A stretch of 64,000 nucleotides of DNA from CAYONZ01 sp964405465 (GTDB lineage: Bacteria; Bdellovibrionota; Bdellovibrionia; Bdellovibrionales; JAMPXM01), in NCBI GenBank assembly GCA_964405465.1, contig CAYONZ010000015.1:7871-71870 (forward strand), in the 5' to 3' direction. This document shows positions 50,373 to 59,667 of the stretch, piece after piece (position 1 is the stretch's first letter; the number at the start of each line of letters is the position of its first letter). The notes beneath the pieces were generated by a model that saw only the letters and a list, made by a program, of their open reading frames with translations, was not told where the DNA came from and ran no database searches. The position numbers were made by a program, and so were the translations under genes.

Positions 50373-53207
50373 CTAACGAACCTGTTGTTGCCACTCCGTA
50401 TGAGGTCGCATGAACTCTTGTTGCTTGCGTATTTCTTCTATGGTCAACACCATTTTCTTTGCTGCATTCGGATCGCCGCCTGAGCCTTTTAGCGAAATAC
50501 TCTCAATTCTCTTAGTCAACTCTGCTTCGAAAGCAACCGATCTTTCAATTTGCTTCTTCAACGCACGACGCTTGAACAGGTTTTTCAGTCCACCCAAGCG
50601 TGCCATCTCAGTCATAGCCGAAGTACGTGCAGCCTGGACTGCATTTCTTGTTGAAACCAAATCATCGAGTACTTCGGACTTCAGGATGGTTTTCTTTTCG
50701 GCCCAAATTTTCGGAAGCTCACCAGCATCAGATCTAGCCACTACCTCTTTGCTTTTTTGATACTTTTTCGGATTAAACTTAGGAATTCCTGACCACCGAC
50801 CAGGTCGCTCTATTGCTTCTAGCGCCTTCAATTCTCCTTGCAGTACGGCTCGATTTCCAACCATCTCACTTCTTTGCAAAGCCATGCCTACGTCACCCAA
50901 TAGAGGATGCGCTGTTTTACCCATCTCTGCGATTGTGCGATCAAGCCGCTCAAGTTCCAATCGTTTCTTCGCCAATTCCGCCTGAATTTCCTCTTTCGTT
51001 CCGTGCGAAGATCGTAATGTTTTTTGGTATCCAATTTCCTCTCGACTAACCAATTCTTTTTTTGTTGGCTCAAATCTTCGCGAGACCGTCTCTCGCTGCT
51101 TCAGCGCCCGGCGGCCCAAGACCGAATTCCCTGGGATCTCAGATTTGATATTCAAGCCAAATTTCGAACTCAGTCGTCTTGCAGAATTAACGACTGGAGT
51201 CGCCGCAAATTTTGCTGCTCGACTCATTTTATCACGCACGCTCTGTCTTACCGTCTTTTCAAACAGTTCTTTGGATTTGGAAAGAGCAACCTTCAACACC
51301 TGCGCGCTTCGAGCCTTGGTTTCCTCAACCATGATCGCACGTCCCACTCGCGCAGTTTTTTGTTTCGCGGCCAAAGTCGTTTTCAATTTGGTGGCCACAT
51401 TCTTGGTGATACTCATCGCTTTTTGACCACCCGGAACCTTTCCGAGGGCTTCAACTGCAAATTTGGCAACAGCTTGCCCAGATTGAGAGGCCTTTAGAAA
51501 TCCAGCTAGCTTAGTCAATCCAGCTGGAGTTGCCAGGACTCCTAAGATCTGTCCGGTTTTACGACAGGTGTATTGCGCTGCCTCATAATTATTCAGGCAC
51601 GTTGACCATCCATTAATTTGTGTAGCTACGGCTTTCTGAATCTGCTCTGCAATTTTGAAAAGCGAGTCAGGGAGATTGCTCACAAAATTCCAAATCGCCA
51701 CATAAGTCTCAGTTTGAAAGATACTAGTGAGTGTTTTCCAGAGAGTCTTTACGGTTGCCACAATTCCATCTTTAAATCCATTTACCGCTTTGAGTAGACA
51801 ATCTGATATGCCCGAATTTTTCTTGGTGGGCTGACTACGATCGAAGCACTCCCTGACCTGTTCAGCTGAATCCCACTTTGAAAAATCCGCAATCTCTGCT
51901 TCTAAGATCTGCGCTAAGGGTCCCTTAGTCGCACCCGCCACTCCCACGCCGGAGCAACAATACTCGGTATTGCCGTATTCAGGATCTTCTTTCTTTTTTG
52001 CTTCGACTAAAAGCTTTGCGATCGTCGATGCCTTGCAATTCGCACAAGCTCCCTGTGCTTCTAATCTTTCTTGGTCCGCAGGACTTGGTGCCTTAACTCC
52101 CTCGCCTTGAAACTTTGTAGTCAACTCTTTTGCTTCATTGAGCTCAAGCAACACTGCACCCAAGAGCTCAGTGCTCGAATCGAATTCATCCCATGTACTA
52201 TCTGGACATTCCTCTGGGCGTTCGTCGGGTTTTTGTTCATCTAGCGTACATCCGTCAGAAGAGAGACGATTTGCCCAGTAAGAGGTCGAGTTACTATAAG
52301 CAGACTCGGTCAACTTCACCAGGCATTGCAGCTTCTCTTTTTGCTTAGGAGTTTTACCATCTTTTAGGTCTATGGATGCCGCCAGGCTTTTCATGTCTCG
52401 AATCATCGTCTCAAATCGAAAGATGGCAGATCCCGGCTTCTCAGTCCATTCACCCTCTAGCAAATATTTTTCTTTTTCGCTCTCACATGTGGCGTCTTCG
52501 GCCCATGCCTGAGTACTTGTTGGCATGCGAGACAATAGCGGCGAAATGATTCTACCGATTTGTTTCGATTTAATGTCGTATATAAAATTAGCGATCTTCT
52601 CAGCATGCGAGTCCCCAATGCGCCGGGCCTGTTTCGGATCGGTGACGGTCGTGAAGGTTTGGAGGTCACTCTCCAAACTCGATTGCAATGGCTTCTCAAT
52701 TGACTGTGGATAAACCAAAACCGCAAATGCAAGACCATCAGTCGTAATTTCATAAACCTTCGACTCGATCCAATATTCTGTACTTGAAGTGCCAGACTCA
52801 CTTGCGGATGAGTGTTGTTCTTTGGTTACCACTGAGCGAATCACCACGCGCGTTTTCGATGGAGAACTGCGCAAAACATGACTGTCCATAACTTTTCGCG
52901 ATAACCATCCAGAAAGCGAATCGTTCGATTTCGCTTGTGCTACCCATTTGTCTATCAAATCTTGATCGGCAATTTTTGTTTCAGCAAAAAAGTCAGATCC
53001 GGATTTAATTCCGACCAAAAGACGAATTTTTTTGTTGTTAGATAACGTATAATTGTCGAGTTCTCCAGGGATAAATGTGTCCTCTTGATGCCATTTCTGT
53101 TTGACGTCAATCTGATAATCGAAATCCGCGGCCAAAATCGAAATCGGTGCAATTGACGACAATAGAATGCCCAGGAACAAAATCAAAATTTTTGAATACT
53201 TCTTCAT
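50373..53207 (-). CDS. very large secreted Cys-rich, helical protein of unknown function, 944 aa
   Basis: No family recognised. A Sec signal peptide covers residues 1-26 (hydrophobic ILILFLGILLSSIAP, cleavage likely after SILA). Residues 27-240 are mixed alpha/beta. The region about 245-560 carries roughly twelve Cys, including CANC and YCC clusters. A hydrophobic Gly/Ala-rich segment follows (GVLATPAGLTKLAGFLKAS, near 570-610), then about 330 residues of basic, Lys/Arg/Glu-rich helix with coiled-coil character (ELAKKRLELERLDRT). This order of signal, Cys-rich domain, hydrophobic patch and basic helical tail could suit an export-and-insertion effector, but that is speculation. It stands alone beside other secreted orphans. 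Confidence 0.7.
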   Translation of the reverse strand: MKKYSKILILFLGILLSSIAPISILAADFDYQIDVKQKWHQEDTFIPGELDNYTLSNNKKIRLLVGIKSGSDFFAETKIADQDLIDKWVAQAKSNDSLSGWLSRKVMDSHVLRSSPSKTRVVIRSVVTKEQHSSASESGTSSTEYWIESKVYEITTDGLAFAVLVYPQSIEKPLQSSLESDLQTFTTVTDPKQARRIGDSHAEKIANFIYDIKSKQIGRIISPLLSRMPTSTQAWAEDATCESEKEKYLLEGEWTEKPGSAIFRFETMIRDMKSLAASIDLKDGKTPKQKEKLQCLVKLTESAYSNSTSYWANRLSSDGCTLDEQKPDERPEECPDSTWDEFDSSTELLGAVLLELNEAKELTTKFQGEGVKAPSPADQERLEAQGACANCKASTIAKLLVEAKKKEDPEYGNTEYCCSGVGVAGATKGPLAQILEAEIADFSKWDSAEQVRECFDRSQPTKKNSGISDCLLKAVNGFKDGIVATVKTLWKTLTSIFQTETYVAIWNFVSNLPDSLFKIAEQIQKAVATQINGWSTCLNNYEAAQYTCRKTGQILGVLATPAGLTKLAGFLKASQSGQAVAKFAVEALGKVPGGQKAMSITKNVATKLKTTLAAKQKTARVGRAIMVEETKARSAQVLKVALSKSKELFEKTVRQSVRDKMSRAAKFAATPVVNSARRLSSKFGLNIKSEIPGNSVLGRRALKQRETVSRRFEPTKKELVSREEIGYQKTLRSSHGTKEEIQAELAKKRLELERLDRTIAEMGKTAHPLLGDVGMALQRSEMVGNRAVLQGELKALEAIERPGRWSGIPKFNPKKYQKSKEVVARSDAGELPKIWAEKKTILKSEVLDDLVSTRNAVQAARTSAMTEMARLGGLKNLFKRRALKKQIERSVAFEAELTKRIESISLKGSGGDPNAAKKMVLTIEEIRKQQEFMRPHTEWQQQVR

Positions 53208-53396
53208 ATCTTAGCTATCGGGAAAATTCACACATCGCTCAACTCGCCATTGGTTGGGTATGCGTTCATTTGATTCAACCCTTGGAACTGGATGACGTTC
53301 ATATTTGGTTTGAGACTTATCCAGCCCTGCATAACGCATATATAAATAATAAATATTTGCAGGCTTTTGGTCCTGAAGGCAAAAGAGTGTGTTAGA

Positions 53397-54218
53397 ATGA
53401 GTGACATGAATACTTCGACTTTAGTTCCCAATGGTCAAAAATTTGAATTTCTTCTTCACTTCATTCACTCTCCTCATGGCATTAGCTGGAGAAGCCCGAG
53501 TGCGTTGGCGCTCTCGGCTCTTGCCAATATCATCTCTGGGGAAACCCTATTTCCGGGCCATTCGATTGGTCATGTCCATGTCGAGTTGAAAGCGCGCGAT
53601 TTAAAAAAACGTTTTTTTACTAGTATTACAATCGACAATCAGAATCAGTACTATGATGTTTTGGTGAAAAAGAGGATTGGTTTTGGCATTCTCTTTCATC
53701 GTTTCAAAGGGCGACTCGAATCACCAGAAGAAATTCAAGCCAGCCTCAACCTAGCTCAGCGACAGAGACGATTGCAAACTTTACGGCTGGCGATTTCTGC
53801 TGAGGCGTTTGCTCGCGCCGAAGAGTATCTCACTCAACTTCTTCAAATAAAAAATAGCCTTCAGTATGGATTTCCTTGTGAACCCCGAAAACGCGAAGGA
53901 GCAGGATGTACCGCCTTTGCCATGAGCTTTCTTGAGGTGATGGGAGTTTCTCTACCAGACTTTTCACAGTGGCAACAAACCATTCACGTTCCGCTTGACT
54001 TAATTGGTGAAGGCTTCAGGAAGGTTTCGCTTCTCGAAACGGTTGCATCGCCTCGCGCGTTCTCTTGGGGCAAACCTGAAGAATCCCAGACTCTTCGATT
54101 TTGGGATCCAGACCTTATGTTCCATTGGGCAAAGAAAAGAAGCGAAAATCGAAACACAGTGCTGATCGATGCCAAAGACCAAAAAGTGAGTTCTGATTCA
54201 ATTTGGCTAGAAAATTAA
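53397..54218 (+). CDS. hypothetical protein with possible permuted NlpC/P60-like active site
   Basis: A 273-aa protein without a signal peptide. SIGHVHVELK in the first third and GAGCTAFAMSFLEVMG in the second third give a His then a Cys, the reversed order seen in circularly permuted papain-like (YiiX-type) peptidases; GHVHVEL and CTAFAMSFL would be the catalytic strand and helix. This is a pattern match only, with no further family support. Start choice between ATG 53397 and ATG 53406 is uncertain. It neighbours a secreted papain-like protein. Confidence 0.55.
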   Translation: MSDMNTSTLVPNGQKFEFLLHFIHSPHGISWRSPSALALSALANIISGETLFPGHSIGHVHVELKARDLKKRFFTSITIDNQNQYYDVLVKKRIGFGILFHRFKGRLESPEEIQASLNLAQRQRRLQTLRLAISAEAFARAEEYLTQLLQIKNSLQYGFPCEPRKREGAGCTAFAMSFLEVMGVSLPDFSQWQQTIHVPLDLIGEGFRKVSLLETVASPRAFSWGKPEESQTLRFWDPDLMFHWAKKRSENRNTVLIDAKDQKVSSDSIWLEN

Positions 54219-54327
54219 GTCCTGTCTTTTGATTTTTCACTTTAACCTTCTCGACTGAAGTAGTGAGCACCCAAAGGACAATGCATTTCTAATTTAAATA
54301 TACTGACTCATTTTATAGTATTAAAGA

Positions 54328-55329
54328 ATGCGACGACTTTTCTTATTCATTTCAGTCTTGGTTTACTTTCCCTGGACGTCTGCAAATCTCAGTCAGAGCG
54401 AATGCCCAAAGTCTGACCTCTCTTCTTGTTTTGGGATAAATCGAGAAAATGGAAATGCCGACTGGTGTTGGGCCAATACTGCTGCAGATCTTATTGGTTG
54501 CTTTCAAAAGGTGGGACCGCTCAATCGGATCTCAACTCTCGATGTCGCGGCGGCACAACTCTCAATAGACTCAAATACTCTGCAAAGCACGATCGCTTCG
54601 ATCGGCAATCACGATTTAAGTGCTTCCACGCACTTTTACCACGAACAAATAAAAGAGGATCGTAAACAATTGCAATTTCGTCCATTGCGGTCCAACTTCA
54701 ACTCCGTTTTGGCATCTATTGTTGGATATCAAAAACGATCAGGGTATTGCCTTGAGAAAGACTTTGCCATTGATATCAAACCGACAAATCCCAGTTATAT
54801 TTCAGAATATCTCAATGCAATGGTCGGCAAGCCTTCCACCTTTTTAACACAACTCAAAATCAAAAATGATTGCGATCCACTGGCTTCTATTGATGACCTC
54901 AATAGCTTTACCTACTTTCTCAATTCAGAACTTCGCGACAAGATCGAGGAAGATCTCATGCAAAACTGTAAACCCAGAAAAAAAATGAAACCGATGCTGC
55001 CTATTTACTATTCCTTCAGCGGTACCCAACAAGATATCTCCCAGGTTCTTATTGAAAATCTCAGGAAAGGAGTGCCCTCGGCGATCGGTTACGACCTCAA
55101 TCTTCTTAGGGAAAAAAAATATTCAAACATTGCCACCCATGCAGGTACGGTCATTGCTTCTCGTTGGAGTCACGGCCACTGTGAATTTAGAGTTCGCGAC
55201 GGTAACGGCGCAGACTGCACAATTTATCCGAAGAGACTAAGACAGAAATGTTCGCTTGGAAATATTTGGCTATCAGAAAACGAGCTCAACAGCTCGGTAG
55301 AAAACATAACCTGGATAGCCTCACCCTAG
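54328..55329 (+). CDS. secreted papain-like cysteine peptidase
   Basis: A 333-aa protein with a signal peptide (residues 1-19, LFLFISVLVYFPWTSA). NADWCWANTAADLIGCF matches the papain active-site helix (Q-x-x-x-C-W-A-x), with the catalytic Cys. Near the C-terminus THAGTVIASRWSHGHCEFRVRDGNG provides the His strand and an Asn equivalent (NG after RD). About ten Cys suggest disulfides. It is therefore probably an exported C1-like protease, though the middle 200 residues are not conserved. Target unknown; prey or cell-wall protein degradation is a possible role. Confidence 0.7.
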   Translation: MRRLFLFISVLVYFPWTSANLSQSECPKSDLSSCFGINRENGNADWCWANTAADLIGCFQKVGPLNRISTLDVAAAQLSIDSNTLQSTIASIGNHDLSASTHFYHEQIKEDRKQLQFRPLRSNFNSVLASIVGYQKRSGYCLEKDFAIDIKPTNPSYISEYLNAMVGKPSTFLTQLKIKNDCDPLASIDDLNSFTYFLNSELRDKIEEDLMQNCKPRKKMKPMLPIYYSFSGTQQDISQVLIENLRKGVPSAIGYDLNLLREKKYSNIATHAGTVIASRWSHGHCEFRVRDGNGADCTIYPKRLRQKCSLGNIWLSENELNSSVENITWIASP

Positions 55330-55384
55330 CAGTGCACCCTTGAAGCTAGCTCGACTAAGTCGCCGATTCCGCTCAGACATTGAT

Positions 55385-55735
55385 CTAATAATTCGATTTC
55401 TTTTCTGGAGCGGTGGCAACTTTGGCCTTCTTCATCATTTTTGCGCATTCTTCTTTTTTCATTGTCTCTTCGCATTTACCCATCGCCTCATGATCACAAA
55501 CCTTTGCATCTTTGTGCATTTTCTTGCATTCGTGCATCATCGCCATCATTTGATCAGTGTCCATCATGTGCCCCATCATATCAGATTTCATCTGACCGTT
55601 AGGAGACCCTTTCGAAACGGTTTCTTGGGATTGCGCCTGTGCGGCCGGTGCCTCTCCTTCAGCTTGAGAAGCTCTAACCAAGACAAAAATGGTTAACATG
55701 AAAACCGACATAATGAACATCCAATTCATTTTCAT
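55385..55735 (-). CDS. small secreted Met/His/Cys-rich protein, putative metal binder
   Basis: A 116-aa protein with an N-terminal signal (residues 1-25). After a Gln/Ala/Glu linker comes a segment dense in Met, His and Cys, for example MMGHMMDTDQMMAMMHECKK, then CDHEAMGKCEETMKKEECAKMM with four Cys at intervals. Met/His clusters of this kind bind copper or similar soft metals. AAAGGAG lies five bases before ATG 55735. No homologue is identified. It is convergent with the protease gene. Confidence 0.7.
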   Translation of the reverse strand: MKMNWMFIMSVFMLTIFVLVRASQAEGEAPAAQAQSQETVSKGSPNGQMKSDMMGHMMDTDQMMAMMHECKKMHKDAKVCDHEAMGKCEETMKKEECAKMMKKAKVATAPEKKSNY

Positions 55736-55982
55736 ACAAACTCCTTTTATTTCTTCAGTTCATCTGAAGACCGAAATGTAATTTCATATCGAAGACTAAG
55801 TATTGCGAACCCCATACTCAAAACAATAAATCTTGACATCCTCTTGGCATTTGCACGATTCACTCCGACTCTTCCTTCGCATCTGCAAATTTGTCCGGAG
55901 ATTCTCAAATTGAGAATCTTTGAATCCTTTTGCGGGTTGCTGACTCTAATAGAAAACGTTCATTAACCAAAAAGGAAACAAT

Positions 55983-56192
55983 ATGTTTTATATAAAGAAT
56001 CTACCGACCGGAGAGCGCGTCGCTCGTGTGACTATTTCAATCCTCGCGGCCATAGCGGGAGCCGCACAGTTTGGGCTGGGTATGTACGGGCTGATGATCA
56101 TCGCTTCTTCTGCGATGTTCGCTGTTACAGGGTTTGTTGGATGGTGTCCAATGTGTGCCATGGCTGGACGAAAGATAGCAAAAAAATCATAG
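55983..56192 (+). CDS. DUF2892 (YgaP-type) membrane protein
   Basis: A 69-aa protein with one long hydrophobic hairpin. It has the DUF2892 pattern: N-terminal NLPTGERVARVTISILAAI, then GLMIIASSAMFAVTGFVGWCPMCAMAG with a conserved C-P-x-C. The family is found beside rhodanese or redox proteins in sulfide and metal stress. AAGGAA lies seven bases upstream of ATG 55983. It precedes the broken sigma gene by 62 bp. Confidence 0.85.
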   Translation: MFYIKNLPTGERVARVTISILAAIAGAAQFGLGMYGLMIIASSAMFAVTGFVGWCPMCAMAGRKIAKKS

Positions 56193-56254
56193 TTTGACCT
56201 CAAGGAGTTGTGAACTGAAAATCAATTCACAACTCTTTTTGCAAACTTGTTGAG

Positions 56255-56812
56255 GTGCAATTGCCACTCCAAAATGAAGATGAAATTTTAAAACTCGCAA
56301 GTGCCGGAGACGCAGCCGCAATCGCCGTGCTTATTGAACACTATCAACCTGACCTTAAAAAATTTGCCTCCGGCGTTTGTCAAACTTCAGAGGACGCAGA
56401 AGATGCCGTCCAGCACACGCTTTTTGTTATTTCGACTAAAATCTCGGGATTTCGCAAAGCTGCGAAGCTCACCTCTTGGCTGTTCACTATTGTGTAGAAT
56501 GAATGTCTCCGTTTTTTAAACAAACGTCTTCGCCACGTTGAAATTGACGATTCGATCGTCGACCCAGATCTTTCGGCTGTTGAAAAACTATCTGAGCACG
56601 AACTCCTAGCGAAAGTACAACAAGCCTTCGAAGAGCTAGAACCTCTTTATCGAGAGGTATTTATTTTGCGTGACATTGAAGGATTAAGCGCACCTGAGGT
56701 GAGCGAAAGACTCGGCATTTCGATCACGGCAGTGAAGTCAAGACTCCACCGCGCCAGAAACGAAGTGAGACAAAGTTTCATTAATCCCGCAGCGCGTTTG
56801 TCTGGAGATTAA
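56255..56812 (+). pseudogene. ECF sigma factor interrupted by one in-frame amber codon
   Basis: Conceptual product of about 184 aa in a single uninterrupted frame apart from TAG at 56495-56497. The first 80 residues are sigma region 2 (AGDAAAIAVLIEHYQPDLKKF, then SEDAEDAVQHTLFVI and LTSWLFTIV). After the TAG the frame continues with NECLRFLNKRL, and region 4 follows (LEPLYREVFILRDIEG, APEVSERLGISITAVKSRLHRARNEV), ending at TAA 56810-56812. In homologues the residue after TIV is usually Arg or Lys, so a single change from AAG would give TAG. Start GTG 56255. No anti-sigma gene follows. Confidence 0.85.
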
Positions 56813-56988
56813 ACATAACTATAAAGTCGAATCTATAAAAAGCGAATGCCAATAATCGACGATTCCGTGAATGTTTCAGGGGACTGAATGCAATGGTAAA
56901 CAGCCCCTTGAAAGTTTTTTTTGCGCGTGATGCCGGGACTCAAAACCTGTCGCTTGCCAAGCACCCGATCTAATTTCATAATTTTGAA

Positions 56989-57564
56989 ATGCAAAACACA
57001 AATACAAATTCGCTGGAACAGTCGTTGGGTCCGTTGGCAAAACTCGTTGGCAAGTGGGAGGGTTCAGTCGGTGACGACACCGCACCCGCTGACGATCGTG
57101 GAGTTGAAAAAAACAGCTATAAAGAACTCATGATCTTTACTCCATTTGGCCCCACAAACAATCACGAGCAAACTTTATTTGGGCTTAGCTACAATCGCAC
57201 AGCCTGGAGATTGACCGAAGACCAACCCTTTCATGAACAAGTCGGCTATTGGCTTTGGGATGCTGACGCACAATTGATTATGCATTCATTTATGATACCG
57301 AGAGGCATGACCGTTTTAGCTGGAGGGGCCTGTGAGGCAAATGCAAACACCTTTAAAGTGAGTGCCACTCTGGGCTCGAGTACGTTTGGCATTTGTTCCA
57401 ATCCTTTTCTTGATCGTGAATTCAAAACAGTCCAGTACGATTCCACTATAACCCTAACAGACCCGACAACTTTGATCTATGAAGAGAACACACAGATCAA
57501 AATCAAAGATCAAAACAAAATATTTAACCACATTGACAAAAATATTTTAAAAAAAATTTGTTAA
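56989..57564 (+). CDS. nitrobindin-like heme-binding beta-barrel protein
   Basis: A 191-aa protein resembling the nitrobindin/FABP-like (DUF1794) family. The N-terminal LAKLVGKWEGSVGDD contains the G-x-W-x-G signature, FTPFGP and FHEQVGYWLWD are consistent strands, and LIMHSFMIPRGM is near the usual heme-facing strand. The distal C-terminus is shorter and Lys/Ile-rich. Heme ligation is not certain because the proximal His position is unclear. It begins 177 bp after the sigma remnant and precedes the VOC gene by 19 bp. Confidence 0.7.
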   Translation: MQNTNTNSLEQSLGPLAKLVGKWEGSVGDDTAPADDRGVEKNSYKELMIFTPFGPTNNHEQTLFGLSYNRTAWRLTEDQPFHEQVGYWLWDADAQLIMHSFMIPRGMTVLAGGACEANANTFKVSATLGSSTFGICSNPFLDREFKTVQYDSTITLTDPTTLIYEENTQIKIKDQNKIFNHIDKNILKKIC

Positions 57565-57583
57565 CCGAAAAAAGGAACATCAA

Positions 57584-57958
57584 ATGATTAAAGGGTATCG
57601 AGATTTCTATTATAACGTTGCCGACATGAATCGTGCTGTTCGATTTTATACTGAGGCACTAGGTTTAAAAAAAGCACATGGCGATGAGTATTGGACTTCG
57701 ATGACTTTGGGCAACTTGAATCTCGGTTTGCACTGGACTGAGGGCGACTCTGTTCCTATCTCGCCCAGAGATTCACATGGATGTCATAACGGCGGCACGC
57801 TCACTCTTGAGTCAGACAATGTCCCTAACGACAGAAAAAACATTGAGAGTGCTGGTGGTAAAATTCTGAGTGAGTCTAAACAAGAATGGGGGCACATGCT
57901 TGTATTCGAAGACCTCGATGGGAATGTCTTAAAGCTTATGAACCCCACACATTTTTAG
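57584..57958 (+). CDS. VOC-superfamily (glyoxalase/bleomycin resistance-like) protein
   Basis: A 124-aa single vicinal-oxygen-chelate protein. DFYYNVADMNRAVRFYTEALGLK is the first beta-alpha-beta unit, GLHWTEGD holds a metal-type His, and the closing segment WGHMLVFEDLDGNVLKLMNP is the usual VOC end with a ligand Glu in a related position. Substrate unknown. AAAGGAA lies seven bases upstream of ATG 57584. Probably co-transcribed with the preceding gene. Confidence 0.85.
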   Translation: MIKGYRDFYYNVADMNRAVRFYTEALGLKKAHGDEYWTSMTLGNLNLGLHWTEGDSVPISPRDSHGCHNGGTLTLESDNVPNDRKNIESAGGKILSESKQEWGHMLVFEDLDGNVLKLMNPTHF

Positions 57959-58020
57959 AATTTTTAAGATCAAGATTTTGATGGCGCCTGTTTTGCAAAT
58001 TCAAATCTTCAGGAGAATCA

Positions 58021-59307
58021 GTGAAGATGAGATCTGCATTAATTGCAACAGGCGGAATTTTACTGTCGATTTTTTTGACAGAGACAGGGCACGCTTCGGC
58101 AACCAAACCGCTGCCAGTTGCTCTTTCATTATTGAGGAGCCTTGCTGCTCACGCAACAGCTTCGACTGAGGTCGATCAAGCGTCAACTGCCCAAGCCTGT
58201 ATCAGCGTCCCGATCGAAGATCCTTTGGTAAAAGGCCGAGCAAGAATGGTCAGATTCCCCAACGGACGCTCCGTCACAGTTGTCGGACATGTCCATGGGA
58301 GCAGACAGATCTATGAGATTGGTGCGCTCATAAAAAATTCTCGCTTAATGCAAATGTCAGATGCAGAATTCGACACTCTACTGTTTAGAATCATGAATGA
58401 AAATCGCCGGGTTGTTCCAATCGGCGCATCTAAAGAGACGAAACAAAGCGCTGTCAACTTTTACAAGAAGAAATTCAATATCGATTTTAGTGACTTACTC
58501 CATCCAGAAAATGGACTCGATCTACCTGAAGTCACCTTTGAGCGACACGCCATTGAAGATTTTCGCTATTTGCATCAACTCTTGGGTCAAAAGAACTCGA
58601 GTATTCAATTTGTCGGATATGAGGGCACCCAGCGAACTTGGGCGAGCAATCTTCCATTTTATTTGCGAACTCGCCAGGTCCTTTTAGAACAGTTCGCGCT
58701 TCGAAAGAGTCGAGGCCAAATCAAGTTCAGCGAGTACTACCTTGATCCGCTCCTTCTATCGAGCTCAAATGGCAATGCCTATACCTACATGGTGAATCCT
58801 CAACTCATATTAAAGGTCCCGATGGTTGGAACCGAAGATGAAGCCGTAACCAGTGATCCTAAGAATGCAGATCCTCTAGAAAAAATGTCCCAGGCCCTAA
58901 ATAGGCTTAAGGCTGCGGGCGATACCTACCTTGATTCCCAAACCAAAATAGAAAAAAAGCGCCTGTTCAATGAGCCGTCACTTATCTCGTTCTTCGTATT
59001 GGCCCTCAATGCATACAGCGAGGTGGAAAACATGAGCTTTGTCTCCGAGGCTGATTTAGAGGTTCAGCTCACCCAATTGCGTGCGAAGACTCCTCATTGG
59101 CTCAAAGGCGAAGTGGAAGAATTGATTGAGACATTTAGGGAGCGCGTGAGAATCAATTTTTTGCGAGATGAGGCCTCAGCCAGAAATCTTGTTGGATTAA
59201 ATAAAACAGGAATTCACTTTGTCGGTCTCAATCACTTTCGAAACACCGTAAGAAATCTCGAAAATCTCTGTAAACAAGAACAGAACCACGCACAGATCTT
59301 TTATTAG
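58021..59307 (+). CDS. secreted EreA/ChaN/TraB-like protein
   Basis: A 428-aa protein with an N-terminal signal peptide (about residues 1-25). SVTVVGHVHGSRQIYE near residue 88 and IHFVGLNHFRNTVRNLENL near the end resemble the G-x-x-H-G motif and terminal (V)-G-x-x-H-(F/L) strand of the EreA/ChaN/TIKI superfamily, which includes metalloproteases and heme-binding proteins; FVGYEGT in the middle provides the conserved Glu. Similarity is remote. AGGAG precedes GTG 58021 by five bases; ATG 58027 is in frame. It precedes a small secreted protein by 18 bp. Confidence 0.55.
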   Translation: MKMRSALIATGGILLSIFLTETGHASATKPLPVALSLLRSLAAHATASTEVDQASTAQACISVPIEDPLVKGRARMVRFPNGRSVTVVGHVHGSRQIYEIGALIKNSRLMQMSDAEFDTLLFRIMNENRRVVPIGASKETKQSAVNFYKKKFNIDFSDLLHPENGLDLPEVTFERHAIEDFRYLHQLLGQKNSSIQFVGYEGTQRTWASNLPFYLRTRQVLLEQFALRKSRGQIKFSEYYLDPLLLSSSNGNAYTYMVNPQLILKVPMVGTEDEAVTSDPKNADPLEKMSQALNRLKAAGDTYLDSQTKIEKKRLFNEPSLISFFVLALNAYSEVENMSFVSEADLEVQLTQLRAKTPHWLKGEVEELIETFRERVRINFLRDEASARNLVGLNKTGIHFVGLNHFRNTVRNLENLCKQEQNHAQIFY

Positions 59308-59325
59308 ATAGATTGGGAGTATACC

Positions 59326-59661
59326 ATGATTCAAAAATTTTTCTTGTCACTGTTATTGATGCTAAATTCCACCTCCGTCTTAGCAGAACAAAAAATCAGC
59401 TTGGCAACAGGTGAAAGTCTGGTCCTCTGTGCAAACGACACCGAAGACCGGCAAACTGGAGTCATGACATCTGGGCTTTCGCGGTTGAATATGGTGTTGC
59501 TTCAATCCCAGGTCTCCACTCAAGCTGGGGTAACCGAGCAGGTCACCCTTAGAATTGATCGGCCATTTTCAGTTTCTGCACCCGCAGTCCTGCTCGTTGA
59601 AAAAACGAGCCCCTCAGGAAATACGCTTTTCAACTATTGCGTGACTCTGACCAAAAAATAA
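59326..59661 (+). CDS. small secreted protein, 111 aa
   Basis: No family recognised. A clear signal peptide (residues 1-20, LSLLLMLNSTSVLA) is followed by about 90 residues of beta-strand character, with two Cys (in VLCAND and FNYCVTLT) placed to form one disulfide. GGGAG lies six bases before ATG 59326. Likely the second gene of a unit with the EreA/ChaN-like protein, and its end converges on the HPF-like gene. Confidence 0.65.
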   Translation: MIQKFFLSLLLMLNSTSVLAEQKISLATGESLVLCANDTEDRQTGVMTSGLSRLNMVLLQSQVSTQAGVTEQVTLRIDRPFSVSAPAVLLVEKTSPSGNTLFNYCVTLTKK

Positions 59662-59667
59662 GTGGCT

